Shown one piece after another: positions 29,749 to 38,447 of a stretch of DNA of 64,000 nucleotides. Under the pieces are notes generated by a model that did not search any database, was not told the origin of the DNA, and was given only the letters and a program-made list of their open reading frames with translations. The stretch lies in contig NZ_ATXF01000006.1 in NCBI RefSeq assembly GCF_000421545.1, forward strand, positions 186,001 to 250,000. Direction: 5' to 3'. A program made the position numbers and the translations under genes. This DNA comes from Agromyces italicus DSM 16388. GTDB taxonomy: Bacteria > Actinomycetota > Actinomycetes > Actinomycetales > Microbacteriaceae. The stretch's first letter is position 1. Each line of letters opens with the position of its first letter.

Positions 29749-30486
29749 GTGGGTGAGCTGATCGTCGCATTGCTGCCCCTCGCGCTCGGGATCCTGCTCA
29801 GCCCCCTCGCGTACATGGCACTCGTCGCGGTGCTGCTGTCACGGATTCCGCGCGCGAACGGCATCGCCTTCCTCGCCGGTTGGGCGATCGGCCTCGTCGG
29901 TGTGCTCGCCCTCTCGATCTGGATCTTCGGGCTGCTCGGCGCGCAGCCGCCTGGCGAGCCGGCGCGATGGGTCTCGATCGTGCACCTCGTGTTCGGTCTC
30001 TTCTTCCTCGGTGCGGCCGTCTGGGTGCACCGCAGGGGCGCCGAGCGGCTGCGCGCCATGTCCGAGGCGAACACCCCCCGCGAGGTCGTCCGCGCGGCCG
30101 CACCACGGGTCTCAGCCTCGCCGAGGCTGCCGGGCTGGCTCCAGGCCGTCGATTCGTTCAAGCCCGGGCGCTCGGGTGCGCTCGGGGTCGCGATCTTCGC
30201 GCTCAACCCCGTCGACGCGTCGTGCGCGATCGTCGCCGGTCTCGATTTCGTCATCGCCGAGCTGCCCGACGCCGAGACCGTCGCGATCGCGACCGGGTTC
30301 GCGGTCATCGGCATCCTGCCCATCGCCGTACCGGTCGTCTACGTGCTCGTGCGCGGCGCGAAGGCGCAGCCGTTCCTCGACGCGACGCGCACCTGGATCG
30401 CGTCGCACACCGGCCTCCTCAACGCCGCGTTCCTGCTCGTGATCGCCGTGCTCCAGTTGCAGAAGGGCATCGCCGGGCTGCTGTGA
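29749..30486 (+). CDS. GAP family membrane protein (Sap/SfLAP-like)
   Basis: 245 aa with about six hydrophobic helices. LLPLALGILLSPLAYMALVAVLLS at the N-terminus, the PRANGIAFLAGWAIGLVGV segment and ALNPVDASCAIVAGL fit the GAP/Sap family, whose mycobacterial members help export cell-surface lipids. Its role here is unknown. GTG start with a GGGGGG stretch upstream. It follows FGE by 37 bp in the same direction and may share its transcript; it converges on sulP with 63 bp between. Confidence 0.75.
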   Translation: MGELIVALLPLALGILLSPLAYMALVAVLLSRIPRANGIAFLAGWAIGLVGVLALSIWIFGLLGAQPPGEPARWVSIVHLVFGLFFLGAAVWVHRRGAERLRAMSEANTPREVVRAAAPRVSASPRLPGWLQAVDSFKPGRSGALGVAIFALNPVDASCAIVAGLDFVIAELPDAETVAIATGFAVIGILPIAVPVVYVLVRGAKAQPFLDATRTWIASHTGLLNAAFLLVIAVLQLQKGIAGLL

Positions 30487-30549
30487 ACCGGTCGAGATCT
30501 GCGTCGACTTGTCGAGACCCTTCGTCGACCGGTCGCCTTCGTCGAGCGG

Positions 30550-32190
30550 TCAGCCGATCTTCGCCGCGACGGCCGCGTCGAGCGTCGGGTAGACCCGGCC
30601 CTCCTGCTCGAGCCCCCTGAACCATCGCCCCTTGCGCGCGGTCTCGGCCCCCGACTCGGGCACCGCGGCGAGGCGCAGCTCGACGCCCTCGCCCGCGAGC
30701 TCGCGGTCGAGCTCGGCGAGCGCGTCGAGCACCGTCACCGACACGACGTCGAGGCGGCCGAGCTCGAGGGCGACCGCGGTCACCGTTCCGGCGTCGCGCC
30801 GCGCATGCACCGCGTCGAGCACGGCGTTCTCGTACGCGAGCACGTTCGCGGTGTACAGCGGGCCGAGCAGTCGCACGGGCAGCACCCCGCCGCGCAACTC
30901 GCCGACATCGACCCGCAACCGGTTGAGCTCGCGCAGGATCACGACCATCGTCGCGATCACGCCCACGGCGACCGCGAGCAGCAGACCCGCGGTGAGACCC
31001 ACGATCGCGGTCGCGATCGCGATCCAGAAGTCGTTGCGGCTGATGCGCCAGAAGCGTGCGAGCGCGCCGAGGTCGATGAGCCCGACGACGGCGACGAATA
31101 CCAGCGAGGCGAGTGTCGCCTGCGGCAGCAGGCTCAGCACCGGCCCGAGGAACAGCGCGACGAGTACGGCGAGCACGACCGTGACGATCGACGAGAGCTG
31201 CGTGCGCGCGCCCGCGCCCTGGTTGACCGCGCTCTGCGAGAATCCGCCCGCCGCCGGAAGCACCTGGAAGAACGAGCCGACGGTGTTCGCCGCCCCGGTC
31301 GCGAAGAGCTCCTGGTTGCTGTCGATGCGCGGCTCGCCGGGCTTGCGGATGCCCCGGGCCACCGCCGCCGATTCGAGGAACGCCATGATCGCGATCGCGC
31401 ACGCGCCCGGAAGCATGGGCACGACGTTCGCGAACGTCGGAAGCTCGAGGGGCGGGAACCCCTGCGGCACGGGCGCGATGAGTTCGACCCCCTGCTCGTC
31501 GATGCCCGCGAACGCGACGAGCAGGATGCCGACCGCCACCACGAGCAGCGGCGCCGGCACCTTCGGGAGGAACGCCTTCAACAGGAACATGGCCGTGATC
31601 GAGCCGACCGAGAGCAGCACCGTCGTCACGTGCGCCGAGGGCAGCGCCTCGAACGCGGCGAGCAGCGAGCTGAAGAAGCCCTCGCCCGACACGTTCGACG
31701 TCTCGCCGAGCAGCTTCGGCAGCTGCCCGACGGCCACGGTCGCGCCGACGCCCACCTGGATGCCGACGATCGTCGCCTGCGAGATGTTCTCGACGAGCGA
31801 CCCGAGCTTCGCGAGCCGGGCGATCAGCAGGATCACGCCGACCACGAGCGTCAGCGCGATCAGGTCGGGCACCGGGTCGTCGGAGCCCGCGGCGACCCCG
31901 GCGCTGACCAGCGTCGTCGCGGTGAGCGTCGCGATCGTCGACGTCGTCGACACGCTCATCGCCCGCGAGCCGCCGAGCATCGCGTACACGAACATCGGCA
32001 CCATGCAGGTGTAGAGGCCGAGCTGCACCGGCAGGTTCGCGATCGTCGCGTACGCCATGGCCTGCGGAATCACCACGGCCCCGGCCGAGAGCCCCGCGAT
32101 GAGGTCGGCCCCGAGCCATCCGCGCCGGTAGCCCGCGAGCGTCGGGAAGAATCGGCGCCGCCGCTGCACCGGTGCGATGGTCGAGCTCAC
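30550..32190 (-). CDS. SulP family inorganic anion transporter
   Basis: 546 aa. The N-terminal SulP signature VVIPQAMAYATIANLPVQLGLYTCMVP, about 12 helices, NQELFATGAANTVGSFFQVLPAAGGFSQSAVNQ and a C-terminal STAS domain (ALELGRLDVVSVTVLDALAELDREL) are all present. Family members transport sulfate, bicarbonate or other anions with H+ or Na+. Placement between FGE and a sulfatase favours sulfate but does not prove it. GTG start four bases after the HAD gene's stop: one operon. Confidence 0.9.
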   Translation of the reverse strand: MSSTIAPVQRRRRFFPTLAGYRRGWLGADLIAGLSAGAVVIPQAMAYATIANLPVQLGLYTCMVPMFVYAMLGGSRAMSVSTTSTIATLTATTLVSAGVAAGSDDPVPDLIALTLVVGVILLIARLAKLGSLVENISQATIVGIQVGVGATVAVGQLPKLLGETSNVSGEGFFSSLLAAFEALPSAHVTTVLLSVGSITAMFLLKAFLPKVPAPLLVVAVGILLVAFAGIDEQGVELIAPVPQGFPPLELPTFANVVPMLPGACAIAIMAFLESAAVARGIRKPGEPRIDSNQELFATGAANTVGSFFQVLPAAGGFSQSAVNQGAGARTQLSSIVTVVLAVLVALFLGPVLSLLPQATLASLVFVAVVGLIDLGALARFWRISRNDFWIAIATAIVGLTAGLLLAVAVGVIATMVVILRELNRLRVDVGELRGGVLPVRLLGPLYTANVLAYENAVLDAVHARRDAGTVTAVALELGRLDVVSVTVLDALAELDRELAGEGVELRLAAVPESGAETARKGRWFRGLEQEGRVYPTLDAAVAAKIG

Positions 32191-32194
32191 GTCG

Positions 32195-33118
32195 TCAGGC
32201 CTCGGGGAAGACGCGGGTCCAGTCGCGCTTCACGCTCACGACCGTATAGCCGTTGGCGGACGCCTCGGCCAGCACCTTCTCGGCACCCTTGTCGTACGGG
32301 ATATCACCGCGATCGGTGTCGTCGTCGTGCCGCACCACGAGGGCGAATCCGCCGCCCTTGCGTGCGAAGTCGAGCATCGCCTGGTCGCCGTTCGAGTTGC
32401 CCCCGGCGAACAGCGGCCGTCGGCCGATGCGGCTCCAGATGCGAACGGGCTTCTCGGGGCCGTCATCGAAGAAGTCGAGGCCGGCGGCGTAGTGCACGTC
32501 GTGGGTGGCGGGGTCGTACGACAGCCCGAACGCCGAGCCGACCACCCGCTCGGGCGGAATGCCGTAGTTCGCCATCGTCATCGGCCGCATGAAGTCGCGT
32601 TCGCCGCCCGACACGATGTACACGGTGAAGCCGTGCGCCTCGAGGTAGCGCATCAGCTCGACCATCGGCGCGTAGATCGTGTGCGAGTACGGCGTGCCGA
32701 GCGTCGGGTGCGTCGCGGTGGCGAAGAACTCCTCGACCGAGGCCGCATACGCGTCGATGCTCGTTCCGGCGGTGGCGCCGACGACCGCGCCGATCAGGAT
32801 CTTCAGGTCGGCGTCGTCGCCCTGGTAGTGCTTCTCGACGGCGCCGGCGAGCCAGCCGAGGTCGCCGCTGACGACCGCCTTGTACGGCTGCCGCTCGGCG
32901 AGTGACGGGTCGGCGTCGGCCTGACGCTTCCACTGCTCGACCAGGTAGGCGAGCTGGGTGACGAGCGGCTTCTCGGTCCACAGCGTGCCGTCGTTGTCGA
33001 ACACGGCGACGCGCTCGGCCTCGGGCACGGCGTCGGGGCCGGTCGTCACCTTCTCGACGAAGTCGACGATCGCCCGACGGGTCTCGGTGTCGGCCCAGGA
33101 GGGCAGTTCGTTCGGCAT
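32195..33118 (-). CDS. HAD-superfamily phosphatase
   Basis: 307 aa. Motif I is AVFDNDGTLWTEKP (nucleophile Asp41), motif II is in YIVSGGERDF, and GGNSNGDQAMLDFA is motif IV. The long helical cap between them resembles the phosphoserine phosphatase-like HAD group. The substrate is unknown. Good GAGAGGA ribosome binding site. It follows the sulfatase by about 90 bp and is tightly joined to sulP, so it probably belongs to the same sulfate-ester unit. Confidence 0.85.
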   Translation of the reverse strand: MPNELPSWADTETRRAIVDFVEKVTTGPDAVPEAERVAVFDNDGTLWTEKPLVTQLAYLVEQWKRQADADPSLAERQPYKAVVSGDLGWLAGAVEKHYQGDDADLKILIGAVVGATAGTSIDAYAASVEEFFATATHPTLGTPYSHTIYAPMVELMRYLEAHGFTVYIVSGGERDFMRPMTMANYGIPPERVVGSAFGLSYDPATHDVHYAAGLDFFDDGPEKPVRIWSRIGRRPLFAGGNSNGDQAMLDFARKGGGFALVVRHDDDTDRGDIPYDKGAEKVLAEASANGYTVVSVKRDWTRVFPEA

Positions 33119-33207
33119 CGCGTTCCTCTCGCGGTCGTGTCATCGACTGGCGACGGCAGGGGCACGAGACATCCGCACCCCCGCCGTCATTCTGTCAGGG
33201 CAGGCGA

Positions 33208-35547
33208 TCAGTCTCGCGCGTACGCAGCGGCGACATGCCGTTCGACGTCGATGTAGGCGTCGTCGGCGACGTCGAAGACGACCTTCTCGACCTCACCGCC
33301 GCGGTAGGGGAACCTGCCGGTGTAGTCGTCGGCCGAGACGCTGTCGGCAGAGTCGTAGCCGATGCAGAGCCCATCGCCGCAGAGGGTGAAGTGACCCATC
33401 TGGGTACGGATCTCCTTCGTGTCGACCGCATGGTCGTCGATGTACAGGGTCGCCGTGCCGAACACCTCGTGCTGCTCGCTCATGCGCTCCTTCGTGAAGT
33501 CGATGCCGAGCACGTGGTGGCCCGCCGCGGGCATCGGCGCCGTCAGCCGCTGCACCTCGCCGATGCCGAGGAAGTTGTTGACGTACACCAGCTGTCCGTC
33601 TTTCACGAAGAGCGCGTGCCCGCCGAAGCGTGAACCCGCCGCGAAGATGATGCCCTCGGTGTCGGCGGTCGTGACCACGTCGCCGAGCGCCTTGAACGAG
33701 ACGGCGTGCACGTTGGCGGCGCTGCGTTCGGGGATCTCGCTGGTTCCCGGGTAGTAGGTGTACTGCCCGCTCGGCGGCACGGGGATGTGGAACTCCATCT
33801 CGAGGAAGGTTCCGAGGTCTTTGCCGACGACGACGAGGTCGTTGAGCGGCAGCACGTTGTTGGCCTTCGCCTCCGACATCCACAGCGCCTTGAGCTCTTC
33901 GAGCTTCTCGGGGTACTGCTCGGCGAGGTCGTGCGCCTCAGCGCGGTCGACGTCGGTGTGGAACAACTGCCACCGGTCGTTCTCGAAGTTCGAGAGTCCC
34001 GAGATCGGTCCGTGCTCGGTCACGGCCTTCCAGCCCTCGTGCCAGATGCCGCGGTTGCCGAACATCTCGTAGTACTGCGTCTGCTTGTTCGTCGGGCCGT
34101 CGGGTGCGGCATCGAACGACGGCACCATCGAGACGCCCGAGAGCGGCGTCTGCTCGACCCCGTTGTAGGTGTCGGGGAAGGTGACCCCGCACGCCTCGAG
34201 AATGGTCGGCACGATGTCGGTCGAGTGGTGGTACTGGCCGCGGACCTCGCCGCGCGCGGCGATGCCCTTCGGCCACGAGATGACGAGCGGGTCGGCGATG
34301 CCGCCCTGGTAGACGTAGCGCTTGAACATCTTGTACGGCGTCGAGAACGCCGTCGCCCACCCGGTCGGGTAGTGGTTGTAGGTGTCGGGGGTGCCGAGCA
34401 CGTCGAGGTACTTGAGGTTCTCCTCGATGGTGTCGGGGTAGCCGTTGAAGAACTTGTTCTCGTTGACCGAGCCGTTGGGCGAACCCTCGCCCGACGCGCC
34501 GTTGTCGGCCGCGTAGATGACGATCGTGTTCTCGAGTTGGCCCGACGCCTCGAGGTAGTCGATGATTCGGCCGACCTGGGCGTCGGTGTACTCCGAGTAG
34601 CCCGCGTACACCTCGGCCATGCGGCTGAAGAGGCGCTTCTCGTTGTCCGACAGCGAGTCCCACGGGCGAACGCGGTCGCCCTCGTTGAAGGTGCCCTCGG
34701 TCATCGGGTTGATGGGCGTGAGCTCGGTGCCCTCCGGCAGGATGCCGCGTTCGATCATGCGCGGCAGCACCCATTCGCGGTAGGCCTCGTAGCCGTCGTC
34801 GAACTTGCCCTTGTACCTGTCGATGTACTCCTGGGGGGCGTGGTGCGGGGCGTGGTTCGCGCCGGGGCAGAACCACAGGTACCACGGCTTGTCGGGCTCG
34901 GTCTGCTTCGAGTCGCGGATGAAGGCCATCGCCTTGTCGGCGAGATCCTTCGAGAGGTGGTAACCCTCTTCGGGCGTGTACGGCTGGTCGATGTAGTGGT
35001 TGTCCTCGGCGAGCGACGGGTACCACTGGTTCGTCTCGCCGCCGATGAATCCGTAGAACCGGTCGTAGCCCTGGGCGAGCGGCCAGTCCTTCTTCGAGCT
35101 GCCGGCGGTGAAGGCGTCGATCGGCACGTTGTGGTTCTTGCCGATCCAGAACGTCGACCATCCGGCATCCCGCAGCACGTTCGCCATCGTCGCGTTCGAC
35201 GGAGGGATATGCGAGCTGTACCCGGGAAAGCCGCTCGACGACTCCGAGATCGACGCGAAGCCGTTGAGGTGGTGGTTGCGCCCGGTGAGGAACGTCGACC
35301 GCGTCGGCGAGCAGAGCGCGGTCGTGTGCCACTGCGAGTAGGTCAGGCCGTTCGCCGCAAGCTTGTCGAGCGTCGGCATCTCGATGCGTCCGCCGTACGG
35401 CGACCACGCCGCCTGACCGGTGTCGTCGAACAGCACGACGAGCACGTTCGGCGCGCCCTCCGGCGCCTTCGACGGCAGGAAGGCGTCCCAGTCGGCCTTC
35501 GAGTCCCGCACATCGAGTTCGATCTTGCCGTTGAATTCACGCGCCAC
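33208..35547 (-). CDS. Type I arylsulfatase (formylglycine-dependent)
   Basis: 779 aa, the long AtsA-like form. Metal-binding VLFDDTGQAAWSPYGG is near residue 45. The activation motif CSPTR with the downstream GR (TALCSPTRSTFLTGRNHH, Cys79) is the FGE substrate. YAADNGASGEGSPNGS carries the second metal-site Asp-Asn, and KMFKRYVYQGGIADPLV the lysine pocket. No signal peptide is visible, so the enzyme is probably cytosolic. It hydrolyses sulfate esters and releases sulfate. The GTG start has AGAGGAGA about seven bases upstream; an in-frame TTG further up is less likely. Confidence 0.92.
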   Translation of the reverse strand: MAREFNGKIELDVRDSKADWDAFLPSKAPEGAPNVLVVLFDDTGQAAWSPYGGRIEMPTLDKLAANGLTYSQWHTTALCSPTRSTFLTGRNHHLNGFASISESSSGFPGYSSHIPPSNATMANVLRDAGWSTFWIGKNHNVPIDAFTAGSSKKDWPLAQGYDRFYGFIGGETNQWYPSLAEDNHYIDQPYTPEEGYHLSKDLADKAMAFIRDSKQTEPDKPWYLWFCPGANHAPHHAPQEYIDRYKGKFDDGYEAYREWVLPRMIERGILPEGTELTPINPMTEGTFNEGDRVRPWDSLSDNEKRLFSRMAEVYAGYSEYTDAQVGRIIDYLEASGQLENTIVIYAADNGASGEGSPNGSVNENKFFNGYPDTIEENLKYLDVLGTPDTYNHYPTGWATAFSTPYKMFKRYVYQGGIADPLVISWPKGIAARGEVRGQYHHSTDIVPTILEACGVTFPDTYNGVEQTPLSGVSMVPSFDAAPDGPTNKQTQYYEMFGNRGIWHEGWKAVTEHGPISGLSNFENDRWQLFHTDVDRAEAHDLAEQYPEKLEELKALWMSEAKANNVLPLNDLVVVGKDLGTFLEMEFHIPVPPSGQYTYYPGTSEIPERSAANVHAVSFKALGDVVTTADTEGIIFAAGSRFGGHALFVKDGQLVYVNNFLGIGEVQRLTAPMPAAGHHVLGIDFTKERMSEQHEVFGTATLYIDDHAVDTKEIRTQMGHFTLCGDGLCIGYDSADSVSADDYTGRFPYRGGEVEKVVFDVADDAYIDVERHVAAAYARD

Positions 35548-35690
35548 GGCGTCTTCTCCTCTGTGAGCCAAGGGGCGCAGACCCGCATCCCCTGCTCGTC
35601 ACCCTAGCCACGGGCGTGGTGGGGCACCACAGAATCGCGGTGAACTCGGAGTGATGAGGAGGACTCAGCCGCTCGCGCTCGACGCGGCGA

Positions 35691-35960
35691 TCATCCGGTC
35701 GCGCAGATCGCGGTCTTCAACCGCACGGGGTCGACACGCCAGTACGTGTGCACCTCGCCGTCGATGAGCAGCACGGGGATCTCTTCGGCGTAGCGCGCGC
35801 GCAGCGCCTCGTCGTCGAGGATCGACTGCTCGTCGAGCGAGATGCGGCACGCGGCATCCTGCTCGAATTCGGCCATGACCGCCTGCACGACCTCTCTCGC
35901 GTCGTCGCAGAGGTGGCAGCCGGGCTTGCCGATCAGGGTGAGCTGGATGTCACGGGCCAT
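35691..35960 (-). CDS. Glutaredoxin family protein
   Basis: 89 aa, DUF836/glutaredoxin-like thioredoxin fold. LTLIGKPGCHLCDDARE holds the CxxC, EEIPVLLIDGEVH the cis-Pro. A small cytosolic thiol oxidoreductase of unknown partner. The ATG is six bases after TAGCAT on the minus strand. Divergent from tetR. Confidence 0.85.
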   Translation of the reverse strand: MARDIQLTLIGKPGCHLCDDAREVVQAVMAEFEQDAACRISLDEQSILDDEALRARYAEEIPVLLIDGEVHTYWRVDPVRLKTAICATG

Positions 35961-36003
35961 GCCTCGATGCTACGTCGCCGCCGCGGGCGGGGTGGCGGCG
36001 ATC

Positions 36004-36022
36004 AATGTTAGTGACTAACATT
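36004..36022. promoter_or_regulatory. TetR operator overlapping a leaderless promoter
   Basis: AATGTTAG, TGA, CTAACATT: perfect 8-bp arms around three bases. Its right arm includes TAACAT (36016-36021), a -10 box seven bases before the tetR GTG. Binding here would block initiation directly, indicating autorepression. Confidence 0.75.
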
Positions 36023-36028
36023 AGCGGG

Positions 36029-36604
36029 GTGAGTCACCCGAAACCAGTCAGCGCCCGGGCCGAGGCGACCCGGGCACGCCTCGAGGCGACGGCCGTCGAA
36101 CTGTTCGAGGTCCACGGATACGAAGGAACCACCACGGCGATGATCGCCGCGTCGGCCGGCGTGTCCGAGATGACCTTCTTCCGGCACTTCCGCAGCAAGG
36201 AGGGCGTGCTGTTCGACGACCCGTACGACCCGCTCATCGTGCAGGCGATCGCCGCGCAGCCGACCGGCCTCCCGCCGATCCGCCGCGTCTCGGCGGGCCT
36301 CAGGGCCGCGTGGGCGGCGATCTCGCTGCCCGATGTGGAGACCGTGCGCCGCCGAGTGCGGATCGCCGGCACCACGCCGTCGCTCCGGGCCGGCATGTGG
36401 GCGAACATGGCGCGCACGGAGGACGGGATCGTGGAGCAACTGGTCTCGGACGGGACGCCCGAACCGATCGCGCGGATGGCGTCGGCCGCGGTGCTCGCAG
36501 CAATGACGGCCGCCCTGACGGCGTGGGCCGCCGACGACTCCACCATGCTGGGCGCCATGCTCTCGCAGGCGTTCGATGTCATCGACGGAGCGTCGCGTGC
36601 CTGA
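36029..36604 (+). CDS. TetR family transcriptional regulator
   Basis: 191 aa. N-terminal HTH: ARLEATAVELFEVHGYEGTT, TAMIAASAGVSEMTFFRHF and RSKEGVLF are the classic TetR helices. The C-terminal ligand domain is variable. The GTG start is taken because it follows a -10 box overlapping a perfect palindrome; an ATG at 36005 would lie inside the operator. The stop codon overlaps the ABC ATPase start, so it autoregulates a three-gene operon with the downstream transporter. Confidence 0.9.
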   Translation: MSHPKPVSARAEATRARLEATAVELFEVHGYEGTTTAMIAASAGVSEMTFFRHFRSKEGVLFDDPYDPLIVQAIAAQPTGLPPIRRVSAGLRAAWAAISLPDVETVRRRVRIAGTTPSLRAGMWANMARTEDGIVEQLVSDGTPEPIARMASAAVLAAMTAALTAWAADDSTMLGAMLSQAFDVIDGASRA

Positions 36605-37337
36605 CGGGATGACACTGGAGCGCGTGAGCCGGAGCTACCGAGGCGGCGCGGGGGTGCACGAGCTCACGATGACCGTCGAGCGCGGCGAGGTGCACGCGCT
36701 GATCGGCCTGAACGGGGCAGGAAAGTCGACCCTCATGAAACTGCTGCTCGGAATGCTCCGACCCGACACGGGCGTGATCCGGATCGGCGGTGAGGATTCG
36801 AGGCGCACGGATTCCGCGACCTGGTCGCGGGCCGGGCACGTCGTGGAGACACCGCTGGTCTACGGCGAGCTGTCCGTGCGGGCCAACCTGCGAGCCGCAG
36901 CAGCGCTCCACGGCGTCGCCCGCAGCGACCGGGAACGCGTCGTCGATCGCGCCCTCGAGGCGCTCGCACTCCGTCGATACGCCGACACCCGCGCACGCAC
37001 GCTCTCTCTCGGAAACCGCCAACGGGTCGGCCTCGCGATCGCCCTGCAGCACCGGCCCGACTTCGTGGTGCTCGACGAACCGACGAACGCGCTCGACCCG
37101 AAGGGAACCCTGCTGCTGCGCGACCTGGTGCTCGAGCGGGCGCGAGGCGGAGCATCCGTGCTGATCTCGAGCCACCATCTCGACGAGGTCGCCAGGGTCG
37201 CCGACCGCATCACCGTCATGAACGGCGGCAGGCTCATCGGCGGCCTCGACCCGCATGAGGCCGACCTCGAGGGAGCCTTCTTCGCGATGGTGCTCGAGGA
37301 CGATCAGGCCCGCGCCACCGACGGGAGCCCGGAGTGA
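36597..37337 (+). CDS. ABC transporter ATP-binding protein
   Basis: 246 aa. Walker A IGLNGAGKSTLMK, Q-loop replaced by GHVVETPLVYG, signature LSLGNRQRVGLAIAL, Walker B FVVLDEPTNALDP and the switch His in SSHHLDEVA. DrrA/BcrA-type ATPase pairing with a single permease. The GTG start overlaps tetR by eight bases; ATG 36609 is an alternative. It energises the next gene's permease, probably for export of a drug or lipid sensed by the TetR protein. Confidence 0.9.
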   Translation: MPDGMTLERVSRSYRGGAGVHELTMTVERGEVHALIGLNGAGKSTLMKLLLGMLRPDTGVIRIGGEDSRRTDSATWSRAGHVVETPLVYGELSVRANLRAAAALHGVARSDRERVVDRALEALALRRYADTRARTLSLGNRQRVGLAIALQHRPDFVVLDEPTNALDPKGTLLLRDLVLERARGGASVLISSHHLDEVARVADRITVMNGGRLIGGLDPHEADLEGAFFAMVLEDDQARATDGSPE

Positions 37338-38107
37338 ACCGCCGCGAGGCGCTCGGAGCGGCGCTCGGCGTCGAGGGGCGAAAGCTGCTCGCCGCCCGCG
37401 TGCCGCTCGTGGCGGCGGCGTTGCTGATCGTCGGCGTCGTCGCGATCTGCCTCGTCGTGGTCGTGACCGCGGCGAGCGGCCCATCGGCGCTGATCGCCAA
37501 GCTCGGTCCGCTCGCCGGCCGGGGAGGATGGCCGGGCCTCACCTCAGCGGCCATGCAGGTGACCGCCGCCGGCGGATTCCTCGCCTGCGGCACCGTCGCG
37601 GGCTGGCTGTTCGGTCGCGAGTTCGCCGAGGGGACGGTGGCCGGGCTCTTCGCGCTGCCGGTGCGCCGCGCCGACGTGGCGATGGGCAAGCTCCTCGTCT
37701 ACCTCGCGTGGGCGCTCGTCGTCGCGATGCTGCTCCCCGCGGCGCTGGTCGTCGCCGGACTCGCCGCCGGCTTCGGCGCACCTGGATCGGAGGAACTGGC
37801 GGCGCTCGCGCGTCTCGCGGTGCTGATGCCGCTGACGGCGCTCATGGCGACGCCGGCGGCCTTGATCGCAACGCTCGCCCGCGGGCTCCTCGGCGGGATC
37901 GCGGCGACGGTGGTGCTGGTCGCGAGTGCGCAGGTCTTCGTGCTCTCGGGCGTCGGCGCGTGGTTCCCGCCGGCCGCTCCCGCGCTGTGGGCGATGGCCC
38001 CTGATCAGGCCAACACGACCGCCACCCTCGTCGCGCTCTGGCTGCCGGTCGTGTCGGCGGTGCTCATCGTCGTCGCGTGGCGACGGTTGCAGCTCGATCG
38101 CTCGTAG
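37334..38107 (+). CDS. ABC-2 type transporter permease
   Basis: 257 aa with six hydrophobic helices and the ABC-2 feature FGREFAEGTVAGLFALPVRRADVAMGK. The GTG start overlaps the ATPase stop (GTGA). It forms the membrane half of the exporter. Substrate unknown. Confidence 0.85.
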   Translation: MNRREALGAALGVEGRKLLAARVPLVAAALLIVGVVAICLVVVVTAASGPSALIAKLGPLAGRGGWPGLTSAAMQVTAAGGFLACGTVAGWLFGREFAEGTVAGLFALPVRRADVAMGKLLVYLAWALVVAMLLPAALVVAGLAAGFGAPGSEELAALARLAVLMPLTALMATPAALIATLARGLLGGIAATVVLVASAQVFVLSGVGAWFPPAAPALWAMAPDQANTTATLVALWLPVVSAVLIVVAWRRLQLDRS

Positions 38108-38155
38108 TGGATGCCGCTCGCGGCTCGCAACCCGACCCGATGCCCGGAGACAGCG

Positions 38156-38186
38156 AAAAGCGCCGAACCCCGGTGGGGTTCGACGC
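38156..38186 (-). terminator. Intrinsic terminator of the bS22 gene
   Basis: On the minus strand: GCGTCGAACCCC, loop ACC, GGGGTTCGGCGC, then TTTT. One mismatch in a 12-bp stem. It begins 23 bases after the bS22 stop codon. Confidence 0.85.
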
Positions 38187-38208
38187 TCAGCCGTCGTCGC
38201 TCGCGCGA

Positions 38209-38307
38209 CTACTTCTTGTTGCGACGCTGGTGGCGCGTCTTGCGAAGAAGCTTGCGGTGCTTCTTCTTCGCCATGCGCTTGCGACGCTTCTTGATGACGG
38301 AACCCAT
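38209..38307 (-). CDS. Ribosomal mini-protein bS22 (AURKAIP1/COX24 domain)
   Basis: 32 aa, too short for ordinary gene finders. It begins MGSVIKKRRKRMAKKKHRK and ends RKTRHQRRNKK, almost all Lys/Arg. This is the conserved actinobacterial small-subunit protein seen in mycobacterial ribosome structures (bS22), near the decoding region. It stands alone, with its own promoter and a textbook terminator. The leader is about 60 bases, unlike its leaderless neighbours. Confidence 0.93.
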   Translation of the reverse strand: MGSVIKKRRKRMAKKKHRKLLRKTRHQRRNKK

Positions 38308-38374
38308 CAGAACCTCACAGAAAAGATCGTGCCGGCCGCGCGTGCCGCAGCCGAAAGGCAGAATGCCTCGGGGT

Positions 38375-38380
38375 AGTCTA
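38375..38380 (-). promoter_or_regulatory. Putative -10 of the bS22 gene
   Basis: TAGACT on the minus strand, the same hexamer used at several leaderless starts, here about 68 bases before the ATG. The -35 is not clear. Confidence 0.4.
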
Positions 38381-38447
38381 CCGGATTCGCGAGCCACCCC
38401 CTTACACGCGCCCGATCCGCGCCCGCGCCATGCGTTAACGTCGAAGG

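Noticed and set aside
30487..30549. A family A element between the GAP and sulP genes
   Set aside because: It has recurring TCGTCGA-like words but neither diagnostic half (GTCGAGGAGCG or GTCTCGAAACC), so I did not count it.
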